From Streptomyces monashensis (GTDB lineage Bacteria; Actinomycetota; Actinomycetes; Streptomycetales; Streptomycetaceae), in contig NZ_MLYO01000100.1 in assembly GCF_001866665.1 (NCBI RefSeq), positions 25,224 to 89,223 of the forward strand: a stretch of 64,000 bases of DNA, read 5' to 3'. The notes beneath the pieces were generated by a model, which saw only the letters and a list, made by a program, of their open reading frames with translations, was not told where the DNA came from and made no database searches. The translations under genes were made by a program, and so were the position numbers. This document shows positions 26,129 to 35,331 of the stretch, one piece after another; position 1 is the first letter of the stretch, and every line of letters begins with the position of its first letter.

Positions 26129-26235
26129 CCGGCCGTACCCCCTTCCCAAGCAATGGTTCTGGGCAATACCTTATGGCTCCCGGCCCGGCCGAAAAAGCGC
26201 GAAGGAAGCGCGAAGGCTCCGAAGGAGGCTTTCCC

Positions 26236-27600
26236 GTGGCAGACCGCACACCCCCGCTCAGCGTCGAGGAACTGCACGCCCTCGTCGCGAGCGGTGAGAT
26301 CGACACTGTCGTCCTGGCCTTCCCCGACATGCAAGGGCGGCTCCAGGGCAAGCGGTTCGCCGCCCGCTTCTTCCTCGACGAAGTCCTGCACCACGGTACC
26401 GAGGGCTGCAACTACCTCCTCGCCGTCGACACCGAGATGAACACCGTCGACGGCTACGCGATGTCCTCCTGGGAGCGCGGCTACGGCGACTTCGCCATGC
26501 ACCCCGACCTCACCACCCTGCGCCGCATCCCCTGGCACCCCGGCACCGCCCTGCTCGTCGCCGACCTGGCCTGGAACGACGCCTCCCCCGTCGTGGCCGC
26601 GCCCCGCCAGATCCTGCGCCGCCAGCTGGACCGGCTCGCCGACCTCGGCCACACCGCCCAGGTCGGCACCGAGCTGGAGTTCATCGTCTTCAAGGACAGC
26701 TACGAGGCGGCCTGGGACGCGGGCTACCAGGGGCTCACGCCCGTCAACCAGTACAACGTCGACTACTCCATCCTCGGCACCGGCCGCGTCGAACCCCTGC
26801 TGCGCCGGCTGCGCAACGACATGGCGGGCGCGGGCCTGACCGTCGAGTCCGCCAAGGGCGAGTGCAACCCCGGCCAGCACGAGATCGCCTTCCGCTACGA
26901 CGAGGCCCTCGTCACCTGCGACAACCACGCCCTGTACAAGACGGGCGCCAAGGAGATCGCCGCCCAGGAGGGCGTCTCGCTCACCTTCATGGCCAAGTAC
27001 AACGAGCGCGAGGGCAACTCCTGCCACATCCACCTCTCGCTCGCCGACGCGGACGGGAACAACGCCATGGTTGGGGACGGCCCCGGCGGAATGTCCGACG
27101 TCATGCGGCACTTCCTCGCCGGACAGCTCGCCGCCCTGCGCGAGTTCTCGCTCCTGTACGCCCCGAACATCAACTCCTACAAGCGGTTCCAGCCAGGCTC
27201 CTTCGCCCCCACCGCCGTCGCCTGGGGCCACGACAACCGCACCTGCGCGCTGCGCGTGGTCGGCCACGGCCGCTCGCTGCGCTTCGAGAACCGCCTGCCC
27301 GGCGGGGACGTCAACCCGTACCTCGCCGTCGCCGGACTCGTCGCGGCCGGCCTGTACGGCATCGAGCAGAAGCTCGAACTGCCCGAGCCCTGCCCAGGCA
27401 ACGCCTACACCGCGGACTTCGAGCACGTCCCGACCACCCTGCGCGAGGCCGCCGAGCTGTGGGAGAACAGCGCGATCGCCAAGGCCGCCTTCGGCGACGA
27501 GGTCGTGGCCCACTACCGCAACATGGCGCGCGTCGAGCTGGCGGCCTTCGACGCCGCGGTCACCGACTGGGAGCTGCGCCGCTCCTTCGAACGCCTGTGA
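26236..27600 (+). CDS. glnA4: Glutamine-synthetase-like gamma-glutamylamide ligase GlnA4
   Basis: GS-fold ligase (454 aa) of the PuuA/GlnA4 type: ATP-dependent attachment of glutamate to an amine. Recognisable blocks are GTELEFIVF (metal site), SAKGECNPGQHEIAF, NSCHIHLSLAD, and RCALRVVGHGRSLRFENRLP near the end. It lacks the adenylylation tyrosine loop of GlnA. S. coelicolor GlnA4 at this location makes gamma-glutamylethanolamide. GTG 26236 is preceded by GGAGG at 26224; longer in-frame starts run into the divergent promoter. Followed 23 bases later by the aldehyde dehydrogenase. Confidence 0.88.
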   Translation: MADRTPPLSVEELHALVASGEIDTVVLAFPDMQGRLQGKRFAARFFLDEVLHHGTEGCNYLLAVDTEMNTVDGYAMSSWERGYGDFAMHPDLTTLRRIPWHPGTALLVADLAWNDASPVVAAPRQILRRQLDRLADLGHTAQVGTELEFIVFKDSYEAAWDAGYQGLTPVNQYNVDYSILGTGRVEPLLRRLRNDMAGAGLTVESAKGECNPGQHEIAFRYDEALVTCDNHALYKTGAKEIAAQEGVSLTFMAKYNEREGNSCHIHLSLADADGNNAMVGDGPGGMSDVMRHFLAGQLAALREFSLLYAPNINSYKRFQPGSFAPTAVAWGHDNRTCALRVVGHGRSLRFENRLPGGDVNPYLAVAGLVAAGLYGIEQKLELPEPCPGNAYTADFEHVPTTLREAAELWENSAIAKAAFGDEVVAHYRNMARVELAAFDAAVTDWELRRSFERL

Positions 27601-27623
27601 ACCAGCCCGTGAAAGGTCGATCC

Positions 27624-28997
27624 GTGTCTGATACGGACGCGTTGAAGGTCCTCAACCCCGCCACGGAAGAGGTCGTCGCCACCGTTGCCGCAGCGAGCGA
27701 GCAGGACGTGGCCGCCGCCGTCGCCCGGGCCGCGCGCGCCCAGATCCGGTGGGCCGCCCTCGCCCCCGCCGACCGGGCCCGGCTGCTGCGCCGTTTCGCG
27801 GACGTGGTCGACGCCCACACCGAGGAGCTGGCCCAGCTGGAGGTCCGCGAGGCCGGGCACACGGTGGGCAACGCCCGCTGGGAGGCCGGCAACGTCCGTG
27901 ACCTGCTGCTGTACGCGGCCGGCGGCGCCGAACGCCTCCTCGGCAAGCAGATCCCGGTCCCCGGCGGCTGGAACGTCACCTTCCAGGAGCCGCTCGGCGT
28001 CATCGGCGTGATCGCCCCGTGGAACTTCCCGATGCCGATCGCCGCCTGGGGCTCCTTCCCGGCCCTCGCGGCCGGCAACACGGTTGTCCTCAAGCCCGCC
28101 GAGGCCACTCCGCTGACGGCCCTGCGACTGGCCGAACTGGCCCTGGAGGCGGGCCTGCCCGAGTACGTCTTCCAGGTGCTGCCGGGCCACGGCCACACCG
28201 CCGGACGCGCCCTGGTGGACCACCCGGACATCGCCAAGATCGTGTTCACCGGCTCCAGCCGTACCGGCCGCGAGGTCATGGAGCGCTGCGCGAAGCTCGT
28301 CAAGCCGGTCACCCTCGAACTCGGCGGCAAGAGCCCCAACATCGTCTTCGCCGACGCCGATCTCACCACCGCCCTCGATCCGTTCTCCTTCCTGGACAAC
28401 GCCGGCCAGGACTGCTGCGCCCGCACCCGCGTCCTCGTCCAGGAGGCGGTGCTGGAGGAGGCCCGGGAGTTCCTCGCCGACGCGCTGGCCGCCGTGGTCG
28501 TGGGCGACCCCGCCGACGAGAAGACCCAGATGGGCCCGCTGATCTCCCGTCTGCAGCTGGAGCGCGTACGGTCGTACGTCCCCGCCGACGCGCCCGCCCT
28601 GCGCGGCAGCGCCCCCGACGGCCCCGGCTTCTGGTTCCCGCCCACCGTCCTCACCGGTGAACGGCACGACGGCGAGGCGGCCCGCGAGGAGATCTTCGGC
28701 CCGGTCGCCGTCCTGTTGCCCTTCACCGACGAGGCCGACGCGATCCGCCTCGCCAACGACACCCCCTACGGCCTGTCCGGCTCCCTGTGGACCCGGGACC
28801 TCGGCCGCGCCCTGCGCGTGTCCCAGGCCGTCCGCGCGGGCAACCTGTCCGTCAACTCCCACTCCAGCGTCCGCTACTGGACCCCGTTCGGCGGCTACAA
28901 GCAGTCCGGCCTCGGCCGTGAACTGGGCCCCGACGCCCTGACCGCCTTCACCGAGACCAAGAACGTCTTCATCAGCACGGAGGGCCCCGCACAGTGA
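27624..28997 (+). CDS. NAD(P)-dependent aldehyde dehydrogenase of the glnA4 cluster
   Basis: Aldehyde dehydrogenase superfamily (457 aa). General base Glu232 in TLELGGKSPNI and catalytic Cys264 in NAGQDCCARTR; NAD-site VIAPWNFPMPIAAWG. In an amine utilisation route it would oxidise the gamma-glutamylated aldehyde. GTG 27624 sits seven bases after AAAGG. Its stop overlaps the next gene (GTGA). Confidence 0.9.
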   Translation: MSDTDALKVLNPATEEVVATVAAASEQDVAAAVARAARAQIRWAALAPADRARLLRRFADVVDAHTEELAQLEVREAGHTVGNARWEAGNVRDLLLYAAGGAERLLGKQIPVPGGWNVTFQEPLGVIGVIAPWNFPMPIAAWGSFPALAAGNTVVLKPAEATPLTALRLAELALEAGLPEYVFQVLPGHGHTAGRALVDHPDIAKIVFTGSSRTGREVMERCAKLVKPVTLELGGKSPNIVFADADLTTALDPFSFLDNAGQDCCARTRVLVQEAVLEEAREFLADALAAVVVGDPADEKTQMGPLISRLQLERVRSYVPADAPALRGSAPDGPGFWFPPTVLTGERHDGEAAREEIFGPVAVLLPFTDEADAIRLANDTPYGLSGSLWTRDLGRALRVSQAVRAGNLSVNSHSSVRYWTPFGGYKQSGLGRELGPDALTAFTETKNVFISTEGPAQ

Positions 28998-29776
28998 CCG
29001 CAGAATCTGTTTGCCGCCGCCTGGTCGGCCGCACCGCCGTCGTCACCGGAGCCGGCAGCGGCATCGGCCTCGCCACCGCACGCCGGCTCGCCTCCGAGGG
29101 CGCCCACGTCGTCTGCGCGGACGTGGACGAGGCCCGCGGCAAGGCCGCCGCCGACGAGGTCGGCGGACTCTTCGTCAAGGTCGACGTCACCGACCCCGAG
29201 CAGGTCGAGGCGCTGTTCAAGACGGCGTACGACACCTACGGCAGCGTCGACGTCGCCTTCAACAACGCGGGCATCTCCCCGCCCGACGACGACTCCATCC
29301 TGGAGACCGGCCTGGAGGCCTGGAAGCGTGTCCAGGAGGTCAACCTCACCTCCGTCTACCTGTGCTGCAAGGCCGCCATCCCCTACATGCGCCGCCAGGG
29401 CAGGGGCTCCATCATCAACACCGCGTCCTTCGTGGCGAGGATGGGCGCGGCCACGAGCCAGATCTCGTACACCGCCTCCAAGGGCGGCGTCCTCGCCATG
29501 TCCCGGGAACTCGGCGTGCAGTTCGCGCGCGAGGGTATCCGCGTGAACGCCCTCTGCCCCGGGCCGGTCAACACCCCGTTGCTGCAGGAGCTGTTCGCGA
29601 AGGACCCGGAGCGGGCGGCCCGCCGCCTCGTCCACATCCCGCTCGGCCGGTTCGCCGAGGCCGAGGAGATCGCCGCCGCCGTCGCCTTCCTGGCCAGCGA
29701 CGACTCCTCCTTCGTCAACGCCACCGACTTCCTGGTGGACGGCGGCATCGCGGGCGCGTACGTCACGCCCGTGTAG
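28994..29776 (+). CDS. Short-chain dehydrogenase/reductase
   Basis: Classical SDR (260 aa): cofactor motif TGAGSGIG, NNAG, catalytic Ser in NTASF, Tyr159 and Lys163 in SYTASKGG. Translationally coupled to the aldehyde dehydrogenase, so presumably oxidises an alcohol or amine-derived intermediate in the same route. Exact substrate cannot be read from sequence. Confidence 0.9.
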   Translation: MTAESVCRRLVGRTAVVTGAGSGIGLATARRLASEGAHVVCADVDEARGKAAADEVGGLFVKVDVTDPEQVEALFKTAYDTYGSVDVAFNNAGISPPDDDSILETGLEAWKRVQEVNLTSVYLCCKAAIPYMRRQGRGSIINTASFVARMGAATSQISYTASKGGVLAMSRELGVQFAREGIRVNALCPGPVNTPLLQELFAKDPERAARRLVHIPLGRFAEAEEIAAAVAFLASDDSSFVNATDFLVDGGIAGAYVTPV

Positions 29777-29796
29777 CGACCCGTGGTGGCCGGCCG

Positions 29797-30999
29797 TCAG
29801 AGGAAGGTGTGCCCCTCGCCCCGGTAGGTGGGCACGGTCGCCGTGACCGTGTCCCCCTCGATCAGCCGCAGGGCCGCGAACCGCTCGCACAGCTCGCCCG
29901 CCTTGGCGTGCCGGAACCACACCTTGTCGCCGATGAGCAGATCGTCGGCGGGCGAGCCGAGCAGCGGGGTCTGCACCTCGCCGGGACCCTCCTGCGGGTC
30001 GTACGCCAGCCCCTCGGGCAGATACGGCACCGGCAGCCGGTCCCGGCCCGCGGCGCCCGAGGCGGGATAGCCGCCGCCGAGCACGGTGACGACCCCGACG
30101 CCCGGCCGCCGCACGACGGGCTGGGCGAACAGGGCGGCCGGACGGCCGGTGAACGACGTGTAGTTGTCGAAGAGCCGCGGCACGTACAGCCCCGAACCGG
30201 CCGCTATCTCGGTCACGGCGTCCTCGGCCGCGGTGTGCTGCACACTCCCCGTGCCGCCGCCGTTGACGAACTCCAGACCGGGCACGACGGCCCGTACCGC
30301 GCGCACGACCGCGGCCCGTCGCTCGGCCAGTTCCCGGCGGGCCGCCGCCTGCATCAGCCGCACGGCGCGGGACCGCAGCGGCCGTCCGGCCACGGAGTCG
30401 CCGACCCCGGCGATGTGCCCCTCGTACGCCATGATCCCCACCAGCCGGAACCCCGGCCGCCGGGCCACCGACCGTGCCAGGTCGGCGAGTTGGCCGGGCG
30501 AGCGCAGCGGAGAGCGCCGGGCGCCCACCCGCACCCGGCCGCCCAGCAGCTGCAGCGAGGTGTCCAACTCCAGGCAGACCCGGACCACTTCACGCCCGCC
30601 GTCCCGGGCGGCGTCGATCAGGTCGAGCTGGGCGACGTCGTCCACCATCACGGTGACGGCACCGGCGAGCTTGGGATCGGCGGCCAGTTCCGCGAAGCCG
30701 GACCGGTCGGCGGACGGATACGCCAGCAGGATGTCGTCGAACCCGGAGCGCGCGAGCCACAGCGACTCGGCCAGGGTGAACGACATGATGCCCCGGAAGC
30801 CGTCCCTGGCCAGGACCCGTTCGAGCAGGGCCCGGCAGCGGACCGACTTGCTGGCGACCCGGACCGGCTTCCCGGCGGCCCGGCGGACCAGGTCCTCCGC
30901 GTTGGCGTCGAAGGCGTCCAGGTCCACGATCGCGAGAGGGGCGTCGAGATGCGCGGTGGCCCGGTCGTAACGGGCCCGGTCAGCGGCGAGCGCAGTCAT
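29797..30999 (-). CDS. PLP-dependent amino acid aldolase/deaminase (D-threonine aldolase-like)
   Basis: Alanine-racemase-type TIM barrel plus a D-serine-dehydratase-like C-terminal domain (400 aa). Cofactor lysine Lys51 in RVASKSVR; other barrel blocks are RVCLELDTSLQ, GIMAYEGHIAG and FVNGGGTGSV. The C-terminus carries the zinc-site pattern DKVWFRHAKAGELCERF, with the His and Cys that bind zinc in D-serine dehydratases. Convergent with the SDR gene (20-base gap). Confidence 0.85.
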   Translation of the reverse strand: MTALAADRARYDRATAHLDAPLAIVDLDAFDANAEDLVRRAAGKPVRVASKSVRCRALLERVLARDGFRGIMSFTLAESLWLARSGFDDILLAYPSADRSGFAELAADPKLAGAVTVMVDDVAQLDLIDAARDGGREVVRVCLELDTSLQLLGGRVRVGARRSPLRSPGQLADLARSVARRPGFRLVGIMAYEGHIAGVGDSVAGRPLRSRAVRLMQAAARRELAERRAAVVRAVRAVVPGLEFVNGGGTGSVQHTAAEDAVTEIAAGSGLYVPRLFDNYTSFTGRPAALFAQPVVRRPGVGVVTVLGGGYPASGAAGRDRLPVPYLPEGLAYDPQEGPGEVQTPLLGSPADDLLIGDKVWFRHAKAGELCERFAALRLIEGDTVTATVPTYRGEGHTFL

Positions 31000-31275
31000 G
31001 ACGGAAGCCTGCCAGACAGGATTACCGCAGGGTAGGGGGACGTTCCGGGCAGATGCCCCCGGGCGCGTGTACTGGTTCTCCTTCTCTCAGGGACAACCCG
31101 TAGAGTGACGCGCACGTACGGCGGAACACGCCCGGCCGCTTCAGCTGAACCGGGATGCCGGTCCAGCCGTACGGGTATGCGTGCCCGGACGGAGCTGTGC
31201 GCACCGGGTGCGGCCGAGGAGTGGAACGGCCCGCGTACGCGACGACGGCCCGGGTACGAGGAAACGGGGGGGTGC

Positions 31276-33120
31276 ATGAGTACGGAAGCGCGCCGCGCCC
31301 CGGTGCCGCCACGACCGTCGACCCCGCCCGGTCACTCCTCTTCACAGGGCCCGTCCGGTGCGCCGGAGCCTGCCGCACCGCCGCGTCCGTCCGGCGCACC
31401 GAGTGCGCAGGGTGCGTTCACGCCGCCGCGGTCGTCGTCCGCGCCGGGCCCGTCCGCGCCGCCCGTCCCCTCGAACCCCCCGCGCCCGTCCGCTCCACCG
31501 CGTCCGTCGGGCCCGGGTGCGCCGGGAGGGGCTTCGGCTCCGCAGCGTCCGGCGGGTTCCGCCGGCGCACCCCGTCCCGCGGGCTCGGCCCGGCCGCAGA
31601 CCCCGGCGCGCCCGGCCGACGACCCCGACGACGAGCCGTCCGTCTTCACGCCGCCATCCGGCCGGCCGTCCGGCGGGGAACGGACGAGCGGCGCCGGGGC
31701 GAAGCCGGTCGTGCCCGAGGGCACCGACCCCGTGAGCCCGCCGCCGCCCCCCGCCTCGGCCCGGTTCCCCGACGCGCCGCCGCGCCCCGGGCGCCAGAAC
31801 CGCCCCGCCCGGCGCGACGGCTCCGCGTCGACCGGCCCCGCCGCGCGCCCCGCACAGCGACCCGGGCAGTCGGGGCAGTCGGGGCAGTCGGGGCAGGGGC
31901 CCCGCCGGTCGATGGCCCCCGCCGAGACCGCCTCGGAGACGACGACCCGGCTCCGCCCGGTACCCGCCCGCGAACCCACGGCACCGGCACCGGGATCCAC
32001 GGCACCGCGTCCCACGGCTCCAGGGTCCTCAGCCCCGGAACCCACCGCCGCGGAGACGACGACCCGGCTCCGGCCGATTCCCGCGTCGGTCCCCGATTCC
32101 TCGAAGCCGCCGTGCGCCGGAGCCGCCGCCACGCCCACGTCCGCCTCCCCGCAGGCGCCCGCGTCCGCCGCGACGGCCGGTGTACGGCGTACCGCGGCCG
32201 CTTCCGGTACGGCGGGCGGCTGGAGCCCCCTGTCGGCCGCCCACCCCGCCGGTCCGCTCCCGCCCGCCGCCGAGCCGGACCCGGCGCTGTCCTGGACCGC
32301 CGGCGCGGCCGCGCGCCCCGTCGTGTCGTTCGGGCGGCCCGAGGCCTTCAGCGAGCCGTCGCGGCTCCGCGTGGGCCGGCGGACAGCCGTCGCCGCCGGC
32401 GCTCTCGTGCTCGGCCTCGGCCTCATCGGCGGTGCCGCGGCCGGGAGTTGGCTCACCGGCGACGGCGGGGGCGACACCGGCACCGACCACTTCACCACCG
32501 CGGCCGCGCTCTGGCACAACGTGCCCGTCGACCAGCTGTTCCCGCCCACCGTCCAGGGCACCGGAGCCGGACCCGGCGGCGCCGACCGCACCTGGACCAG
32601 GATCGCCGTGGCCCCGGACAGCGGCTGCGCCCACGCCTTCGACCCGCTGCTCCAGAAGGTCCTCGCCCCGGTCGGCTGCCGCCGGCTGCTGCGCGCCACC
32701 TACACCGACGCCACCCAGAGCTACGTCACCACCGTGGGCCTGCTGTTCACCGACGCCGACCCCGCCGCCATGTCCGCGCTCGCCGCCCGCTTCCGCACCG
32801 AGCACCTGGACCGGCGCACCGACCTGATGCCCCGGCCGTACGCCGCCGCGGGCACCGTCGCGGCCGGGTTCGGCGACAAGCAGCGCGCCTCCTGGACCGT
32901 CTCCGTCCTCACCAACGCCCCCGTCGTCGGCTTCGCCGTCTCCGGCTGGGCCGACGGCCGCGAGGTCGACGCGCCCCAGCCCGCCGCCGACGCGGTCGAC
33001 CCGAGCGCCACCACCGCACCCGCCCAGGCCGGTCTCGGCAACGAGGCCCAGGGCCTGGCCGACCGCATCGAACGCCGCCTGCGCCGGCACATCGGCACGG
33101 CCACGGAGAACCCCTCATGA
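31276..33120 (+). CDS. Pro-rich single-pass membrane protein paired with mycosin
   Basis: 614-aa protein. Residues 1 to ~350 are a low-complexity cytosolic region of Pro/Ala/Ser, including a 9-bp tandem repeat (GQSGQSGQSG) and two copies of ETTTRLRP. A membrane helix (AVAAGALVLGLGLIGGAAAG) lies at ~373-395, followed by an extracytoplasmic domain of about 210 residues with conserved-looking cysteines (GCAHAFDP, VGCRRLLR). Its stop overlaps the start of the serine protease, so it may present or restrain that enzyme. Function not known to me. Confidence 0.75.
   Translation: MSTEARRAPVPPRPSTPPGHSSSQGPSGAPEPAAPPRPSGAPSAQGAFTPPRSSSAPGPSAPPVPSNPPRPSAPPRPSGPGAPGGASAPQRPAGSAGAPRPAGSARPQTPARPADDPDDEPSVFTPPSGRPSGGERTSGAGAKPVVPEGTDPVSPPPPPASARFPDAPPRPGRQNRPARRDGSASTGPAARPAQRPGQSGQSGQSGQGPRRSMAPAETASETTTRLRPVPAREPTAPAPGSTAPRPTAPGSSAPEPTAAETTTRLRPIPASVPDSSKPPCAGAAATPTSASPQAPASAATAGVRRTAAASGTAGGWSPLSAAHPAGPLPPAAEPDPALSWTAGAAARPVVSFGRPEAFSEPSRLRVGRRTAVAAGALVLGLGLIGGAAAGSWLTGDGGGDTGTDHFTTAAALWHNVPVDQLFPPTVQGTGAGPGGADRTWTRIAVAPDSGCAHAFDPLLQKVLAPVGCRRLLRATYTDATQSYVTTVGLLFTDADPAAMSALAARFRTEHLDRRTDLMPRPYAAAGTVAAGFGDKQRASWTVSVLTNAPVVGFAVSGWADGREVDAPQPAADAVDPSATTAPAQAGLGNEAQGLADRIERRLRRHIGTATENPS
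31863..31899 (+). repeat. 9-bp tandem repeat in the Pro-rich gene
   Basis: GGGCAGTCG is repeated three full times plus a partial copy, coding GQS units. A likely slippage site, in frame because the unit is 9 bp. Confidence 0.8.
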
Positions 33121-34328
33121 GGCGAGCGAGCACCTCCGTGCGGCACTCGATACGCGACCGGCGCGGCGTCCCGGCCCCCGCCGCGGCCGCCGTGAGCCTG
33201 CTGCTCGCCGGCGCCCTCGCCGTGCTGCCGGCCGGCGCGGCCCACGCCGACGGAATCCGCGCCCAGCAGTGGGGCCTCGACGCCCTGCACCTGGACGAGG
33301 CCTGGCAGACGACCAAGGGCAAGGGCGTCACCGTCGCCGTGCTGGACACCGGCGTCGAGGCCGACCACCCCGACCTCGTCGGCAACGTCCTGCCCGGCCA
33401 GGACATGATCGGCTTCGGCGCCAGGCAGGGCGACCGCACCTGGGCCCGGCACGGCACCGCCATGGCCGGCATCATCGCCGGGCACGGACACGGACCCGGC
33501 GACTCCGCAGGCGTCATGGGCGTCGCCCCCGAGGCGAAGATCCTGCCGGTCCGGGTGATCCTGGAGGACGGCGACCCCGCCCGCACCAAGGCCCGCACCA
33601 CCCGGGGCGACGCCCTCGCCGACGGCATCCGCTGGGCCGCCGACCACGGCGCCGACGTCATCAACCTCTCCCTCGGCGACGACTCGAACTCCGCGCACCC
33701 CGAACCGAGCGAGGACGAGGCCGTGCAGTACGCCCTGAAGAAGGGCGTGGTCGTCGTCGCCTCCGCGGGCAACGGCGGCGAGAAGGGCGACCACATCTCC
33801 TACCCGGCCGCCTACCCCGGCGTCATCGTCGCGACCGCCGTCGACCGCTACGGCACCCGCGCCGCCTTCTCCACCCGCCGCTGGTACGCCGCCGTCAGCG
33901 CGCCCGGCGTCAACGTGGTCATCGCCGACCCCGACCACAAGTACTACGAGGGCTGGGGCACTTCGGCCGCCTCCGCCTTCGTCTCCGGCGCGGCGGCCCT
34001 GATCAAGGCCGCCCACCCCGACCTGGCCCCGGCCCAGGTCAAGAAGCTCCTGGAGGACACCGCCGAGGACGCGCCGGCCGGCGGCCGCGACGACTCGCGC
34101 GGCTACGGCATGATCGACCCGGCCGCCGCGCTGAAGGCGGCCGACCGGATCCGGCCCGAGAGCCTGCGCGTGACGGCCTACGGCAAGAAGTACTTCGGGG
34201 CCGGCCCGGACGCCCCCAAGGCCACCTCCCAGGCCGCCGACTGGGCGGGCCCGCTGGCCGGCAGCACCGGCGGGGTGCTGCTGGTGGCGGGCGTCGTCCT
34301 GTGGCGGGGGCGCAGGCGGACGGCCTGA
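33117..34328 (+). CDS. Mycosin-type subtilisin (type VII secretion-associated serine protease)
   Basis: S8 family protease of the mycosin (MycP) type, 403 aa. Signal peptide to ~residue 44 (VSLLLAGALAVLPAGAAHA), catalytic Asp77 in VLDTG, His112 in RHGTAMAGIIAG, Ser283 in GTSAASAFVSGAAAL, and a C-terminal membrane helix (GVLLVAGVVLW) with a basic anchor, so the protease faces outside. Mycosins stabilise and regulate ESX secretion, but no EccB-E or WXG100 genes are present here, making this an orphan mycosin coupled to the upstream membrane protein (ATGA overlap). Confidence 0.9.
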   Translation: MRRASTSVRHSIRDRRGVPAPAAAAVSLLLAGALAVLPAGAAHADGIRAQQWGLDALHLDEAWQTTKGKGVTVAVLDTGVEADHPDLVGNVLPGQDMIGFGARQGDRTWARHGTAMAGIIAGHGHGPGDSAGVMGVAPEAKILPVRVILEDGDPARTKARTTRGDALADGIRWAADHGADVINLSLGDDSNSAHPEPSEDEAVQYALKKGVVVVASAGNGGEKGDHISYPAAYPGVIVATAVDRYGTRAAFSTRRWYAAVSAPGVNVVIADPDHKYYEGWGTSAASAFVSGAAALIKAAHPDLAPAQVKKLLEDTAEDAPAGGRDDSRGYGMIDPAAALKAADRIRPESLRVTAYGKKYFGAGPDAPKATSQAADWAGPLAGSTGGVLLVAGVVLWRGRRRTA

Positions 34329-34357
34329 GGGCGTCATCGGTTTCCGGTTCGCACCGT

Positions 34358-35275
34358 TCACTCACCGGTGAACGCCGACACCGCCGCCTTCGCCGCCGCC
34401 TCGACCAGTGCGATGCCCTCCGCCCGGGTCCCGGTGCCCTTCGACAGCACCGCCACCAGATAGCCGGTGCCGTCCACCGACACCCGCCCGATGCTGTTCA
34501 CGTCCCACAGGCCGGTCGTGCCGCGGGCCAGCCAACCGTTCTTCAGCGGACAGGAGTTGTCGTCGTCGGCGGCCGACACCCCCCACCGCTGATCGGCCTC
34601 GACCGACGCCATCAGGCCCTGGACGTACGCCCGGGAGGCCGCGCTCAGCTGCCCGTCGCCGTCGCCGAACACCTGCTGGAGCAGCGTGAGTTGGTCCGCC
34701 GCCGTGGTCTGGGTCAGCCCCCACAGCTCGCCGTCGCCGCCGGAGGTGCCCGTCAGCCCGAAGCGCCGGTTGGCCGCGTCCAGGCCGTCCGCCCGGCCGA
34801 TCGAGTGCCACAGCTCGGTCGCGGACGCGTTGTCGCTGTTCTCGATCATCTTCGTCGCGTACGCCTGCTCCGCCGCCGTCAGCCGCCGGTCCGCGTCCTG
34901 CGCCCGGAGCAGCAGCGCGGCCAGGATGTCGACCTTGACGATGCTCGCCGTGTCGAAGGCCGCCCCGCCGTACCCCGCGCTCTCCCCGGAGTCCACCGCC
35001 AGCACCGCCACCGAGACCTCGGCGCCCCTGGGCACGCGCACCGCCGCCATCGCCTCGCGCAGCCGCGCGTCCCGGTCCGCCGCCGCCTTCGTCACCGACG
35101 CCTCCTCGCTCGCCCCGGCCGAGGAGGGGGCCGAGGCCGTCGCCGCCGACGATACGGCCGCCGCCCCCGGGTGCGCCCGCGCCTTCACGCACGCCGTGCC
35201 CGGCCGTGACCCCGACGACGGCGGTCGCCGCGAGCGCGGTGTGCAGCAGCGGACGGCGCCGGGACGGGCGCGCAC
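34358..35275 (-). CDS. Beta-lactamase/transpeptidase-fold serine hydrolase with displaced N-terminus
   Basis: Class A-like penicillin-recognising fold (305 aa). Ser111-x-x-Lys114 in DTASIVKVD, the SDN motif Ser147-Asp148-Asn149, and a KNG where true beta-lactamases have KTG. The N-terminal ~27 codons from GTG 35275 give a Cys/Arg/Pro-rich string with no export signal, whereas the other frame over the same bases encodes RRRPLLHTALAATAVVGVTA, a good signal peptide. One missing base near 35,259-35,263 and one extra near 35,210-35,213 would restore a normal secreted or lipoprotein form. Confidence 0.75.
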   Translation of the reverse strand: MRARPGAVRCCTPRSRRPPSSGSRPGTACVKARAHPGAAAVSSAATASAPSSAGASEEASVTKAAADRDARLREAMAAVRVPRGAEVSVAVLAVDSGESAGYGGAAFDTASIVKVDILAALLLRAQDADRRLTAAEQAYATKMIENSDNASATELWHSIGRADGLDAANRRFGLTGTSGGDGELWGLTQTTAADQLTLLQQVFGDGDGQLSAASRAYVQGLMASVEADQRWGVSAADDDNSCPLKNGWLARGTTGLWDVNSIGRVSVDGTGYLVAVLSKGTGTRAEGIALVEAAAKAAVSAFTGE

Positions 35276-35331
35276 GACGGAGAGCGGCCCCGTACCGGCC
35301 CGGCGGTGACCCCCCGATAGGGTCGGTGACC

